NCBI RefSeq assembly: GCF_003013395.1
Contig: NZ_PXZM01000030.1
Coordinates: 1 to 50,377 of the forward strand
Direction of reading: 5' to 3'
DNA: 50,377 nt
Source of the DNA: Brevibacillus fortis
GTDB taxonomy: Bacteria > Bacillota > Bacilli > Brevibacillales > Brevibacillaceae
Position numbers and translations under genes: made by a program
Notes under the pieces: model-generated
Told to the model about the DNA's origin: nothing
Databases searched by the model: none
The model's input: only the letters and a program-made list of their open reading frames with translations
Part shown: one piece after another, positions 16,335 to 24,029 of the stretch
Numbering within the stretch: the first letter of the stretch is position 1
Layout of the letters: each line of letters starts with the position of its first letter

Positions 16335-17201
16335 ATGTCCCGTATTCTAGTCCCTGTCGATTTCTCAGCGCAGTCCATTCAGGCGGTCCGGTTCGCGCTG
16401 GCCTACGCCAAAAATAAGCATGAAATCACTTTGCTCCATGCCATCTCGCCGTTCCCTTCACGAAATGTTGTCAGAAGGTTGGGACGAGATGTCGTAGAAG
16501 ATTATCAATTGGATGAAGCAAGAGATGATCTGAAAAAATTCCTGGCGATCGTAGAAGAAGCTGGTATCACGTATGAACTGGAGATTGAGTTCGGAGAGCC
16601 GCATGAAGTCATTGCGAAGCATGCTGCGAATGACTATGCTGCTATCGTGATGGGAACACATGGTTACGGTCGTATAACTGGCTTCCTGTTGCAGAGCGTC
16701 AGCTATCCGACACTCCACGATGTCAAAGTTCCGGTCTTCCTCATTGCGGAGGAGACAGATGAGAGCCGCTTCCCTTGGAATAAAGTACTCATTGCAGTAG
16801 ATGGCTCCGATCATTCGATGGAAGCTGCGAAAAAAGCCATCGAGATGGGCCAGCACCTTCCCGATGTATCTTTTACGCTTCTCTCCGTTGTCATCCCGCC
16901 AGTCACGTACGCAGGTGTGTATGGCGTAGGCTGGGATAACATGAATACACTCGAAGGCTGGGGACGTGAAACGTTAAAACCATGCGAAGAGTTGCTTGAA
17001 GCTGCATCGCTGCCTTATGAAAGCAAGGTCGTAGTAGGAGATCCAGCTACTGTGATCCGCCAGACGGCTGAAGAAATCGACGCAGGACTGGTAGTACTCG
17101 GTCATCATGGCCAAGGTGCAGTGGCAGGTACGCTGCTTGGCAGTGTCACATTTAAAACAATTCATCGTACGAAAACACCACTCCTCATTGTGAAAACATA
17201 G
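16335..17201 (+). CDS. tandem universal stress protein (UspA family)
   Basis: A 288-residue protein made of two Usp domains (about 1-140 and 147-288). Each begins with the V-P/A-V-D strand (ILVPVDFS, VLIAVDGS). The second has the full ATP-binding loop G-x2-G-x9-GS (GHHGQGAVAGTLLGS); in the first, the corresponding position reads LLQS, so only one domain may bind nucleotide. The ATG at 16335 sits behind AGGAAGGA. Usp proteins help survival in stationary phase or low oxygen. The phased activator boxes upstream suggest that it is switched on by a response regulator. Monocistronic. Confidence 0.88.
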   Translation: MSRILVPVDFSAQSIQAVRFALAYAKNKHEITLLHAISPFPSRNVVRRLGRDVVEDYQLDEARDDLKKFLAIVEEAGITYELEIEFGEPHEVIAKHAANDYAAIVMGTHGYGRITGFLLQSVSYPTLHDVKVPVFLIAEETDESRFPWNKVLIAVDGSDHSMEAAKKAIEMGQHLPDVSFTLLSVVIPPVTYAGVYGVGWDNMNTLEGWGRETLKPCEELLEAASLPYESKVVVGDPATVIRQTAEEIDAGLVVLGHHGQGAVAGTLLGSVTFKTIHRTKTPLLIVKT

Positions 17202-17213
17202 CATGTTGCTAGA

Positions 17214-17244
17214 AAAGCTGTCCGCTTCGTGGGCAGCTTTTTTT
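17214..17244. terminator. terminator after usp, possibly bidirectional
   Basis: AAAGCTGTCC pairs with GGGCAGCTTT and is followed by T residues on the plus strand. The A run on the other side could also serve the convergent MFS gene. Confidence 0.82.
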
Positions 17245-17260
17245 GCTTGGGCGCATTCCC

Positions 17261-18508
17261 TTACGATAGAGTTTGCGCTTGTTTTTGCTCGAGAAGATGG
17301 TTAGCTCCATCTTGTGTAACTTCTGCCGAATCCCACTTGATTCGTGTACATCCCCATGCAGTGAGCAGTAGGATTACGGATGCGATCAGAAAAACCGTGA
17401 TCAGCGAAGTCATCTGCATGAGCGGACCTGCAACAAAGGAACCGACCATCATGAGTCCGACCATGAGCGGTGAAATCGTTCCATTCACCCGTCCGATATA
17501 CGCTTCATCCACGAGCTTGATCATGAACATACCGATCACAATCTGTAAAAATGCCATCCCAATTCCGGTGAAAAAGCGCATCGCTGCGGTTACGTATACC
17601 CACACAGAGAGAACTTCTACGGCGACTGAGAGAGCGAAGAATATCAATCCACCTGTTATGACCCAGCGACCATTCAGGCGATCCAGATAAATGGAAGCCA
17701 AAATGCCGCCCAACAACATACCTAATCCGTCTAACGCGTTAAACCATTGAATGGATTCCTTGGAAAGTAAAAGACGATCCGTGACGACAAATACCTCCAA
17801 CGAATTGATAAGACCCGAGGATAACCCCAGACACGCAAAGGTAACGGCAAGCCCGCGCAAGGCTGGTCGCTTTTTTACATAGGCAAAACCTGCTTTAATC
17901 TCAGAAAGGAGAGTTCCGTCTTCCTCTGTTGCACTAGCAGTTGAGGTAGGGAGTGTTAAGAGGATCAGTGCCGAGACGAAGAAGAGGCAGGCCATCGTTA
18001 ACAGGGAAGGGTAGATGCCCCACTGTTCAAAGAAAAAGGTACCAACAATCGGGCCAACCAGCAGAAAAATCGAACCCGTACTTTGTGAAATAGACACGGC
18101 TGCTGCAACGTGTTCATCAGGAATATGGCGCTTCATCATCTTGGCAGAAGAAGGCTGAGAGAACTGCGACACGACAGCCGAGATAAATGTCGCGAAGAAG
18201 ATAGCGATCCACATCCCTTGCCAGAGCAAATAGACGATAACCAAAACAGAGAGGGCGCTTAACAGGTTCCCGGCTATCATCGTTCGCTTCGGATTCCAGC
18301 GATCAGCCAATGCCCCGCCGATAATCGAAAAAACCAAGATCGGCGCAAGCTCGATGGCGGTCAAAAGCGATACGGCGGTCGGATTGTTGCCGCTCGTCTC
18401 CATCACATAGTAGAGTAAGGCCATGTTACGAATCCATATACCGATATTTTCGAATGTATCCGAAATAAAAACGGTGAGAAAAACTTTGTTTCCCCAAAGA
18501 CCTTTCAT
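17261..18508 (-). CDS. MFS transporter, probable drug efflux
   Basis: A 415-residue protein with about twelve membrane segments and the MFS loop motif between segments 2 and 3, GGALADRWNPKR. It resembles the macrolide-efflux type (MefA/YfiS-like) MFS subfamily. RBS AGGAGTGAT precedes the ATG at 18508. It lies 62 bases downstream of a tetR gene on the same strand, and a sequence nearly the same as the tetR operator occurs in that gap, so it is very likely induced when the repressor binds a compound. The drug is not predictable. Confidence 0.85.
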   Translation of the reverse strand: MKGLWGNKVFLTVFISDTFENIGIWIRNMALLYYVMETSGNNPTAVSLLTAIELAPILVFSIIGGALADRWNPKRTMIAGNLLSALSVLVIVYLLWQGMWIAIFFATFISAVVSQFSQPSSAKMMKRHIPDEHVAAAVSISQSTGSIFLLVGPIVGTFFFEQWGIYPSLLTMACLFFVSALILLTLPTSTASATEEDGTLLSEIKAGFAYVKKRPALRGLAVTFACLGLSSGLINSLEVFVVTDRLLLSKESIQWFNALDGLGMLLGGILASIYLDRLNGRWVITGGLIFFALSVAVEVLSVWVYVTAAMRFFTGIGMAFLQIVIGMFMIKLVDEAYIGRVNGTISPLMVGLMMVGSFVAGPLMQMTSLITVFLIASVILLLTAWGCTRIKWDSAEVTQDGANHLLEQKQAQTLS

Positions 18509-18534
18509 AGGTTATATCACTCCTGAAAAATTAT

Positions 18535-18548
18535 ACCGAACGTCCGGT
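18535..18548. promoter_or_regulatory. TetR operator before the MFS gene
   Basis: ACCGAACGTCCGGT is a near-perfect palindrome located in the gap between tetR and the MFS gene, 12 of 14 bases identical to the site upstream of tetR at 19188-19201. Repetition at both genes strongly suggests repressor binding. Confidence 0.7.
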
Positions 18549-18570
18549 CTAATTAAAGATGAAAAAAATG

Positions 18571-19164
18571 CTACTTGGCAACAATGCCATGCAGCAAAAC
18601 GTCAATGCTCCTCTTCAGCAGAGCATGAAGACGCTCGTCTTCCATTTGATAACCTACGTTAATGATTCCATTCATGAGCCCTTCCAGTATCATCGCCATT
18701 TCTTCGGGATCGCACGGAGCGAACTCGCCTCGGTCGATTCCTTCTTGGAAGAGTGAAGTATAGAGGGTATACGTGGAGCCGAGCATTTCCAGCACTTGTT
18801 CCAAAATGACTGGATCGGCGAGCTGGCTACCGGAGAACTCTTCGCCTGCTTTTTTTAGAGGGTGGGACAAAAAATCCTCCAAGAAAAAAGCAGCTAAGCC
18901 GTATAGTTTATCGATGGATGTCTCGAATTCTTTTTCTTTTTCCTGCCACAGATCTATCCATTCGTTGTACTGCTTTTCCAGCAAATACAGGAACAACTGC
19001 TCCTTGTTTTTGAAGTGGTAATAGAGGCTGCCTTTACTCGCTCCAGTTGCTTGGCATATGTCCTCAATGGAAGTGGCTGAGTAGCCTTTCTGAGAAAATA
19101 ACTCGGTTGCTTTCTCTACAATATGTTGTTTGGTTTTCTCCCCATCGAGACGACGCTTTGACAT
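18571..19164 (-). CDS. TetR family transcriptional repressor
   Basis: A 197-residue regulator. The N-terminal 60 residues are a TetR helix-turn-helix (IVEKATELFSQKGYSATS, then GASKGSLYYHFKNKEQL); the rest is a helical ligand and dimer domain. AAGGAG lies 10 bases before the ATG. It is divergent from the endonuclease IV-like gene and upstream of the MFS gene on its own strand. Palindromic operators at 19188 and 18535 indicate autoregulation plus control of the pump. The ligand is unknown. Confidence 0.92.
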   Translation of the reverse strand: MSKRRLDGEKTKQHIVEKATELFSQKGYSATSIEDICQATGASKGSLYYHFKNKEQLFLYLLEKQYNEWIDLWQEKEKEFETSIDKLYGLAAFFLEDFLSHPLKKAGEEFSGSQLADPVILEQVLEMLGSTYTLYTSLFQEGIDRGEFAPCDPEEMAMILEGLMNGIINVGYQMEDERLHALLKRSIDVLLHGIVAK

Positions 19165-19187
19165 TTTACGATGACTCCTTTTTCTAG

Positions 19188-19201
19188 ACTGAACGTTCGG
19201 T
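19188..19201. promoter_or_regulatory. TetR operator before tetR
   Basis: ACTGAACGTTCGGT, a near-palindrome 24 bases upstream of the tetR start, matching the 18535-18548 site at 12 of 14 positions. Confidence 0.72.
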
Positions 19202-19314
19202 TTAGTTTTAGTTTATTCGATTTGACAGGGAAGTGCAAGTGCTCTTGCTTCATTCGATTAGAAGAAGGGACAGAGGGAAAAATGGTAGGAAAGTGAGTGA
19301 GGGGAGGGATTGCT

Positions 19315-20157
19315 TTGCAAATCGGCTGTCATGTCAGTATTCGTCATGGGTACGAGGAGGCGGCGAGATCAGCCTACAAAGAAGGAGCTATGTCATATCA
19401 ATTCTTCCCGAAAAATCCGCGAAGCTTGGGTGTCAAGCAATTCGATGCCCGTGACGCAGAGCGTTGTCGCGCTTTTTGTCAGGAAAAAGGCATGCTCTCG
19501 ATCGCTCATACACCCTACCCAGTGAACCTTTGCGTCGAGGAGCAGGAGTTATTTGCAGTCACAGTGGGCTCCGTACGAAATGACCTTGAAATTGCCGAAG
19601 CTTGTGGAGCGTTGGGCGTGGTCGTTCATTTTGGACAGTATAAAGGCTCAGATGTACTTACCGGCTATAAAATCATGATCCAGATGGTCAATCAAATACT
19701 GGATGGCTGGAATGGAAATGCCCAGCTGTTAATCGAAAACAATGCCGGACAAGGCAACCGAATGGGCACGACACTCGAAGAGCTTACGCAGGTTCGACAA
19801 TTGTTTGCCGAGCCACAGAAGGTAGGCTTTTGCCTGGATACGTGTCATGCATTTGCCAGCGGATTGTGGAGTGGGAATGATTGGGGGGAAGTAGCCGATC
19901 GGATGCGAGAGCTTGATTATTTTACGAGCTTGCGGGCCGTTCATCTGAACGATTCCGTCTATACGAGTGGCTCCTTTCGAGACCGACATGCCTCCATCGG
20001 AAAAGGGATGATCGGTGATGCAGCCATTGCTGCTTTTTTGCAAACACCCGAATTGCAAGGACTTCCCATCGTTTTGGAAACGGCGAGAGGCTCAGAAGGG
20101 GGACATGGCGAAGAAATCAAGCATGTTCGTCTGCTCAGAGACAATTGGCAGGGCTGA
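19315..20157 (+). CDS. endonuclease IV-like TIM-barrel protein (AP endonuclease family 2)
   Basis: A 280-residue protein shorter and more divergent than typical Nfo (about 297), yet the metal ligands of endonuclease IV are all visible in order: GCHVS, AHTPY, VVHFG, IENNAG, CLDTCHAF, AVHLNDS, RDRHASIG and LETA. It should therefore bind the zinc cluster and act on abasic DNA, unless it has moved to another substrate. TTG 19315 is the start, since GGGGAGGG lies just before it; the GTG at 19297 lacks a ribosome site. It is divergent from tetR. Confidence 0.82.
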   Translation: MQIGCHVSIRHGYEEAARSAYKEGAMSYQFFPKNPRSLGVKQFDARDAERCRAFCQEKGMLSIAHTPYPVNLCVEEQELFAVTVGSVRNDLEIAEACGALGVVVHFGQYKGSDVLTGYKIMIQMVNQILDGWNGNAQLLIENNAGQGNRMGTTLEELTQVRQLFAEPQKVGFCLDTCHAFASGLWSGNDWGEVADRMRELDYFTSLRAVHLNDSVYTSGSFRDRHASIGKGMIGDAAIAAFLQTPELQGLPIVLETARGSEGGHGEEIKHVRLLRDNWQG

Positions 20158-20208
20158 CCATGTTGTGGTAGAGTGTGAAAGGATGTGTTCAACACGGGAG
20201 GGGTACCT

Positions 20209-20610
20209 ATGAAAAAGCGTATTAAGGTGACGATTGCGGATTTTGCTCCGCTTGCAGAAAACTTGAATAACCGAGAGGAGCTCGCTCTGTACGAAGCGGC
20301 GAACGGAAATACATACGATGCTGAAATCGAGCATGATGGATATGCGATTGTAGATGTGACTGACGAGGATTACATCGAACTAGCTCCGGGAGAGTATCAG
20401 CTGATGATCGAGGAGTGGACAAACGCCGGACAAATGGGCGAGTGGACACTGCAAACCATGTCTGACCCGGCGGATGACAAGGCTTTGCTGTATCGCACAG
20501 TGGACAAGGCTGGAACCGAAATACAAGCACCACAATCATTGCCGAAGCAAGTCGTCGAGCTGGTTGCAAATACGTGGTTTGGCAAAAAAGCGAAGAAGAT
20601 TGAAGAGTAA
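20209..20610 (+). CDS. hypothetical protein
   Basis: A 133-residue soluble acidic protein I do not recognise; mixed strands and helices with an internal TYDAEIEHDGYAIVDVTDED stretch and a short basic tail (GKKAKKIEE). RBS GGGAGGGG lies directly upstream. It follows the endonuclease IV-like gene by 51 bases without a terminator, so the two may be co-transcribed. It ends at a strong terminator. Confidence 0.68.
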   Translation: MKKRIKVTIADFAPLAENLNNREELALYEAANGNTYDAEIEHDGYAIVDVTDEDYIELAPGEYQLMIEEWTNAGQMGEWTLQTMSDPADDKALLYRTVDKAGTEIQAPQSLPKQVVELVANTWFGKKAKKIEE

Positions 20611-20621
20611 TCGAAGAAAGG

Positions 20622-20652
20622 AAGGAGCGCTGCGAGATAGCGCTCCTTTTTT
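20622..20652 (+). terminator. terminator
   Basis: AAGGAGCGCT pairs perfectly with AGCGCTCCTT around a 7-base loop, followed by T residues. Confidence 0.88.
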
Positions 20653-20724
20653 ATATACCAATCTAAAAAGATAAGGATGTTCTTCCTACGTTTTTTAAAA
20701 GGATCGATGACAAACAAAGCTGGT

Positions 20725-20936
20725 GAGAAGAAAAAGCGCAGGGCTCGCAGACCTTGACAACGCCTACCCAGTCGGAACTTAAAAAAGGGGACCACGCTTG
20801 TCGAACACTTCTTCCTTGAGAAACATCCGCCCATAGGGTGGCTTTGGCTCGACGGTCCCCTTTTTTAAGTGGAGACGGACAGTCAATCCCCCTTGCGGGC
20901 GTGTCAGAGTCGAAGAGAACTGCGCTTTTTCTTCTC
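20725..20936. repeat. 212-bp foldback element with nested inverted repeats
   Basis: Outer arms 20725-20741 and 20920-20936 are a perfect 17-bp inverted repeat (GAGAAGAAAAAGCGCAG). Inner arms 20777-20793 and 20854-20870 are another perfect 17-bp pair (ACTTAAAAAAGGGGACC). Between them GGCTC/GAGTC and TGACA(A)CGCC/GGCGTGTCA also pair, leaving an unpaired middle region; near the tip GTCGA/TCGAC and CCGCCC/GGGTGG close the rod. It fills the gap between two convergent genes. It could be a MITE-like element, a structured RNA gene, or an unusually long terminator; no open frame lies in it. Confidence 0.7.
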
Positions 20937-20951
20937 CTCCACTATGTTGAC

Positions 20952-22373
20952 TCACTCGTCCTCAGACTCCAATTGAATCTCATACTTTTTAATCCGGCGC
21001 ATGAGAAGCGACTGGGTAATGCCTAGAGCGGCTGCTGTTTTGCGGGTCGTTTTGTGTGTCCGCAATGCTTGCAGAATAAATTCCATTTCTATTTTCTCCA
21101 TCCGCTCTGTAAGCGAAAGCGAACCGAGTGTGAGAATACCGTCCTCGAGCTCACGAATACTCCGCAGCTCTTCTGGCAAATCACTGACTTGGATTTCATC
21201 CAGCTTCGACGTGATGACGATCCGCTCTACCAAATTTTCCAGCTCCCGTACATTTCCAGGCCATTCGTATTGGTGCAAAACATCCAGAGCTTCCGGGGAA
21301 AAACGCCGTTTTTGGTTATGCTTGCTATTGAATCGCTGTAAATTGTGGTGGAGTAACGGGAAAATATCGTCCTTTCTCTCCCGTAATGGCGGAACGTTGA
21401 TTGGCAAAATATTAAGGCGATAGTACAGGTCGTGTCTGAATTTTCCCAACCGCACGAGCTCCTGAAGGTTGGCATTGGTTGCCGTTATAATGCGGATGTC
21501 AGCTGTGTATGTTTTGGTGCCGCCGATCGGCATAAACGTTTTGTTTTGCAGGAGCAGCAATAATTTCGATTGCAAGTGGTAGGGAAGCTCGCTGATTTCG
21601 TCCAAGAAAAGCGTCCCTTTGTCCGCCATTTTCACTAATCCACTTTTCCCCGAGTGACTCGCCCCCGTAAACGCCCCTTTGTGGTAGCCGAACAGCTCCG
21701 ACTCGATCAAGGTTTCGGGAATGGCGCTACAGTTGACATGGACGAACGGCCCGCTGCTTCGCTCGCTCAACTGATGGATTTGCTCCGCCAGATAGCTTTT
21801 TCCTACGCCTGTTTCACCTGTAATAAACACGGTCGTGTCGACAGGGGCTGCTTTTTTCATCAGTTCCAACAGGGCGAGATAGGAACGGCTGTTGCCTATC
21901 AAGGTTTGGGAGGAGCTCTGGCTCGCTTCCCACTTCATAAGCTGAATCTCTTCGCTGTACCGCTTTAGCAAAGCAACTGTCTCTTCCAGCTGCGAACTGG
22001 CACGGGCAGCCTCAGTGATATCCCGTGAGTGGGAAACGATCAGCTCCGGTCTCCCATCCTCATCGGGGATGATATGTCCGGTCACCAGGAACTTCCCTTT
22101 ATTATTGACGAGTTGAATGGTTGTGGTCGGTTTTCCCGTTTCCAAAACCAAGCGGGTGACAGAAGGGCTGAAAATCCCCATTTCTTCGAGATCAGATACG
22201 TTTTGCCCGATGAGTTCGGCTTTTGGTAGGCCACACAGGTTTTCACTAGCATTGTTTAACCATAAAGTAGTTCCCTGCGCATCAGCAATGAATATGCCAT
22301 CAGCCAGTGTGTTCAGGATGTCAATAAAACGATCAACAGAAGACAGTGCTAGTATCTCCGCAGCTTTTTCCAT
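20952..22373 (-). CDS. sigma-54-dependent activator, PAS-AAA+-Fis type
   Basis: A 473-residue enhancer-binding protein. It has an N-terminal PAS domain (about 12-120) as sensor, a coiled-coil linker, and an AAA+ domain with Walker A GETGVGKS (about 186-193), the sigma-54 contact loop GAFTGA (about 233-238) and Walker B GTLFLDE. The C-terminal Fis-type helix-turn-helix is TRKTAAALGITQSLLMRR (about 443-460). RBS AGGGAG precedes the ATG at 22373. It is divergent from the CoA-transferase/ABC/thiolase operon, whose promoter is a canonical -24/-12 element, and is evidently its activator. The PAS ligand may be the operon's substrate or a related metabolite (inference). Confidence 0.92.
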   Translation of the reverse strand: MEKAAEILALSSVDRFIDILNTLADGIFIADAQGTTLWLNNASENLCGLPKAELIGQNVSDLEEMGIFSPSVTRLVLETGKPTTTIQLVNNKGKFLVTGHIIPDEDGRPELIVSHSRDITEAARASSQLEETVALLKRYSEEIQLMKWEASQSSSQTLIGNSRSYLALLELMKKAAPVDTTVFITGETGVGKSYLAEQIHQLSERSSGPFVHVNCSAIPETLIESELFGYHKGAFTGASHSGKSGLVKMADKGTLFLDEISELPYHLQSKLLLLLQNKTFMPIGGTKTYTADIRIITATNANLQELVRLGKFRHDLYYRLNILPINVPPLRERKDDIFPLLHHNLQRFNSKHNQKRRFSPEALDVLHQYEWPGNVRELENLVERIVITSKLDEIQVSDLPEELRSIRELEDGILTLGSLSLTERMEKIEMEFILQALRTHKTTRKTAAALGITQSLLMRRIKKYEIQLESEDE

Positions 22374-22454
22374 GTTGATTAGCTCCCTGTATTTTTCAAC
22401 TGATTGTACAAGATCAAATCGATCGTTGTATAGTGAATCGAAATTAAAAATAGG

Positions 22455-22472
22455 TGAGTCGAAATAGATTCA
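22455..22472. promoter_or_regulatory. upstream activator site 1 for the sigma-54 activator
   Basis: TGAGTCGAAATAGATTCA, an imperfect palindrome (TGA-R-TC N6 GATTCA), centred about 144 bases before the predicted transcription start. The same pattern recurs inverted at 22512-22529, and half sites occur at 22434-22439 and 22502-22507. Confidence 0.7.
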
Positions 22473-22511
22473 TGAAAAAAGTTAGACTTTTCCTACTTTT
22501 TGATTCAAAAG

Positions 22512-22529
22512 TGAATCTACTTCGACTCA
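22512..22529. promoter_or_regulatory. upstream activator site 2 for the sigma-54 activator
   Basis: TGAATCTACTTCGACTCA, the reverse of the 22455 site with 17 of 18 bases identical, centred about 87 bases before the predicted start. Paired palindromes at this distance are the usual enhancer layout. Confidence 0.7.
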
Positions 22530-22581
22530 GCAAGAGGAAATTGCTTTTTACTTGATCCCGTATTCTTGCTGTTTTGAAGCT

Positions 22582-22597
22582 TGGCACAAGAGTTGCT
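22582..22597 (+). promoter_or_regulatory. sigma-54 (-24/-12) promoter
   Basis: TGGCAC-AAGAG-TTGCT is an exact match to the sigma-54 consensus TGGCAC-N5-TTGCW, with GG and GC at the invariant spacing. Transcription should begin near 22607. Confidence 0.9.
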
Positions 22598-22657
22598 ATT
22601 ACGATAGAGGAACGTAAGAAAATTTACCCAAGAATAAATGATAAGGAACGGCATGCG

Positions 22658-23323
22658 ATGTTATCAAAACTGGTGACGCACGAACAAGCAGTGGAGCATG
22701 TTCTGGATGGCACCCGGCTGATGTATGGTGGATTCGGCACGATTGGCTCTCCGGCAAACTTGATTGATGCGATCTTGCACAAAGGCGTGCAAAGCTTGAC
22801 ACTCATCGGAATTGATGCCGGGTATCCGAAAGTCGGAATCGGTAAGCTGATCAGTCATGGACGGGTGAGGCAGTTGATTACTACACATATTGGCTCCAAT
22901 CCTGAGGCAGGTCAACAGATGATGGAAGGGAAGCTGGAAGTGACATTCTGTCCACAAGGAATTTTCGCAGAAAAGATTCGTGCAGGAGGTGTTGGTATTC
23001 CGGGAATCGTTGTGGATGCGCATGTGAGTGGAGAGCGAATGGAAGGAGCAGAGCCGTTTGCCTTTGACGGAAGAACTTGCCGTATTGAAGCCGCCCTTTC
23101 AGCGGAAGTAGGGATCGTCTATGCGAAACAGGCGGACACCTACGGGAATCTCATTTATGACAAGGCCGCAAGAAACCTGAATCCGCTCGTAGCGATGGCT
23201 GCGGATATCACGATCGCTGAGGTGGAAGAGATCGTTCCCGCAGGAGAGCTGGACCCGGATAAAATCGTGACGCCAGGCATTTTTGTGGATTATATCGTGG
23301 TTCGCGGCGGAGGGAACAGCTGA
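22658..23323 (+). CDS. CoA-transferase family I, alpha subunit (AtoD/ScoA-like)
   Basis: A 221-residue subunit matching AtoD/ScoA along its length, with the GGFG loop (YGGFGTIGSPANLID near residue 25), HIGSNPEAG, PQGIFAEKIRAGG, and the late RNLNPLVAMAADITIAE and DKIVTPGIFVDYIV motifs. The start is ATG 22658: the open frame reaches back to 22574, but that lies upstream of the sigma-54 promoter and cannot be transcribed from it; AAGGAA is about 9 bases before 22658. It is co-translated with the beta subunit (TGATG). With an intact partner it would move CoA between acids such as acetoacetate and succinyl- or acetyl-CoA; see the beta subunit for a reason to doubt this. Confidence 0.88.
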   Translation: MLSKLVTHEQAVEHVLDGTRLMYGGFGTIGSPANLIDAILHKGVQSLTLIGIDAGYPKVGIGKLISHGRVRQLITTHIGSNPEAGQQMMEGKLEVTFCPQGIFAEKIRAGGVGIPGIVVDAHVSGERMEGAEPFAFDGRTCRIEAALSAEVGIVYAKQADTYGNLIYDKAARNLNPLVAMAADITIAEVEEIVPAGELDPDKIVTPGIFVDYIVVRGGGNS

Positions 23324-23985
23324 TGGGGCTGGAAATGGATCAGCGAAATATGGTCGCGTGGCGAGCAGCCAAAGAGGTCGCTCCCGGAATGGCAGTGAAC
23401 TTGGGGATCGGGATACCTGAGCTTGTCGCTGATTTTATCCCGCATGAATGGCAAGTGATGTTTCACTCGGTGAATGGAATCTTGGGAGTCGGACCTACAC
23501 CGTTAAAGGGAGAAGAGGACCAGCATATTTCCAATGCAGGAGGAGCACCTGTTACCGTTGTACCGGGGGCATCGTATTTCGATAGCACTATAGCGTATGG
23601 CATGATCCGAAGAAAAAAGCTGGATGCAGCGTTTATCGGGGCTTTGCAGGTGAATCGCCGCGGAGATCTGGCAAACTGGATTGTTCCTGGCTCACGGGTT
23701 CATGGAATTGGCGGAGGAGCGGAGCTGGCCTATTACGCAAAGAAAGTGATTGTGCTCATGAGCCATGTGAATCAGGCAGGAGAGCCCAAAATTCGCAGGG
23801 AGTGCACATTGCCGCTGACGGCGAAGGGCTGCGTCGATCTCATTATCACCGAGAGGGCCGTTATTGAGGTTACGCAAAGAGGCTTGCTTTTGACAGAGGT
23901 AATGTACCCGTACACCTTGGAAAACGTCATCACACATACCGGAGCACCTCTGATGATTTCAGAAAATTTACAAATGGTAGAGTAA
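23323..23985 (+). CDS. CoA-transferase family I, beta subunit (AtoA/ScoB-like) lacking the catalytic Glu
   Basis: A 220-residue subunit with the ScoB/AtoA layout: VNLGIGIPELVADFIP, then GVGPTPLKGEED, NAGGAPVTVVPGASYFDS, and DLANWIVPG. In the family's catalytic motif S-E-N-G the residue that forms the acyl-enzyme is Glu; here codons read Ser-Val-Asn-Gly (Val50, GTG at 23470-23472), one base from GAG. The later GMGGAMDL motif is also altered to GIGGGAEL. Without the Glu, transfer through the usual enzyme-CoA thioester should not work. Family I proteins without it include hydrolases such as IpdAB. The protein is otherwise full length, with no frameshift, so it appears to be under selection. Confidence 0.85.
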   Translation: MGLEMDQRNMVAWRAAKEVAPGMAVNLGIGIPELVADFIPHEWQVMFHSVNGILGVGPTPLKGEEDQHISNAGGAPVTVVPGASYFDSTIAYGMIRRKKLDAAFIGALQVNRRGDLANWIVPGSRVHGIGGGAELAYYAKKVIVLMSHVNQAGEPKIRRECTLPLTAKGCVDLIITERAVIEVTQRGLLLTEVMYPYTLENVITHTGAPLMISENLQMVE

Positions 23986-24029
23986 TGAAAAATGTAAGCG
24001 CGAACATATAGAATTGGGGGATGGAACAT

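Noticed and set aside
20725..20936. Firm assignment of the foldback as 6S RNA or SRP RNA
   Set aside because: The overall rod shape fits loosely, but I recognise no conserved primary motif of either RNA, and perfect 17-bp arms are unusual for them.
22574..22657. N-terminal extension of the CoA-transferase alpha subunit
   Set aside because: The extended start lies before the sigma-54 promoter, and family members begin at the residues encoded from 22658.
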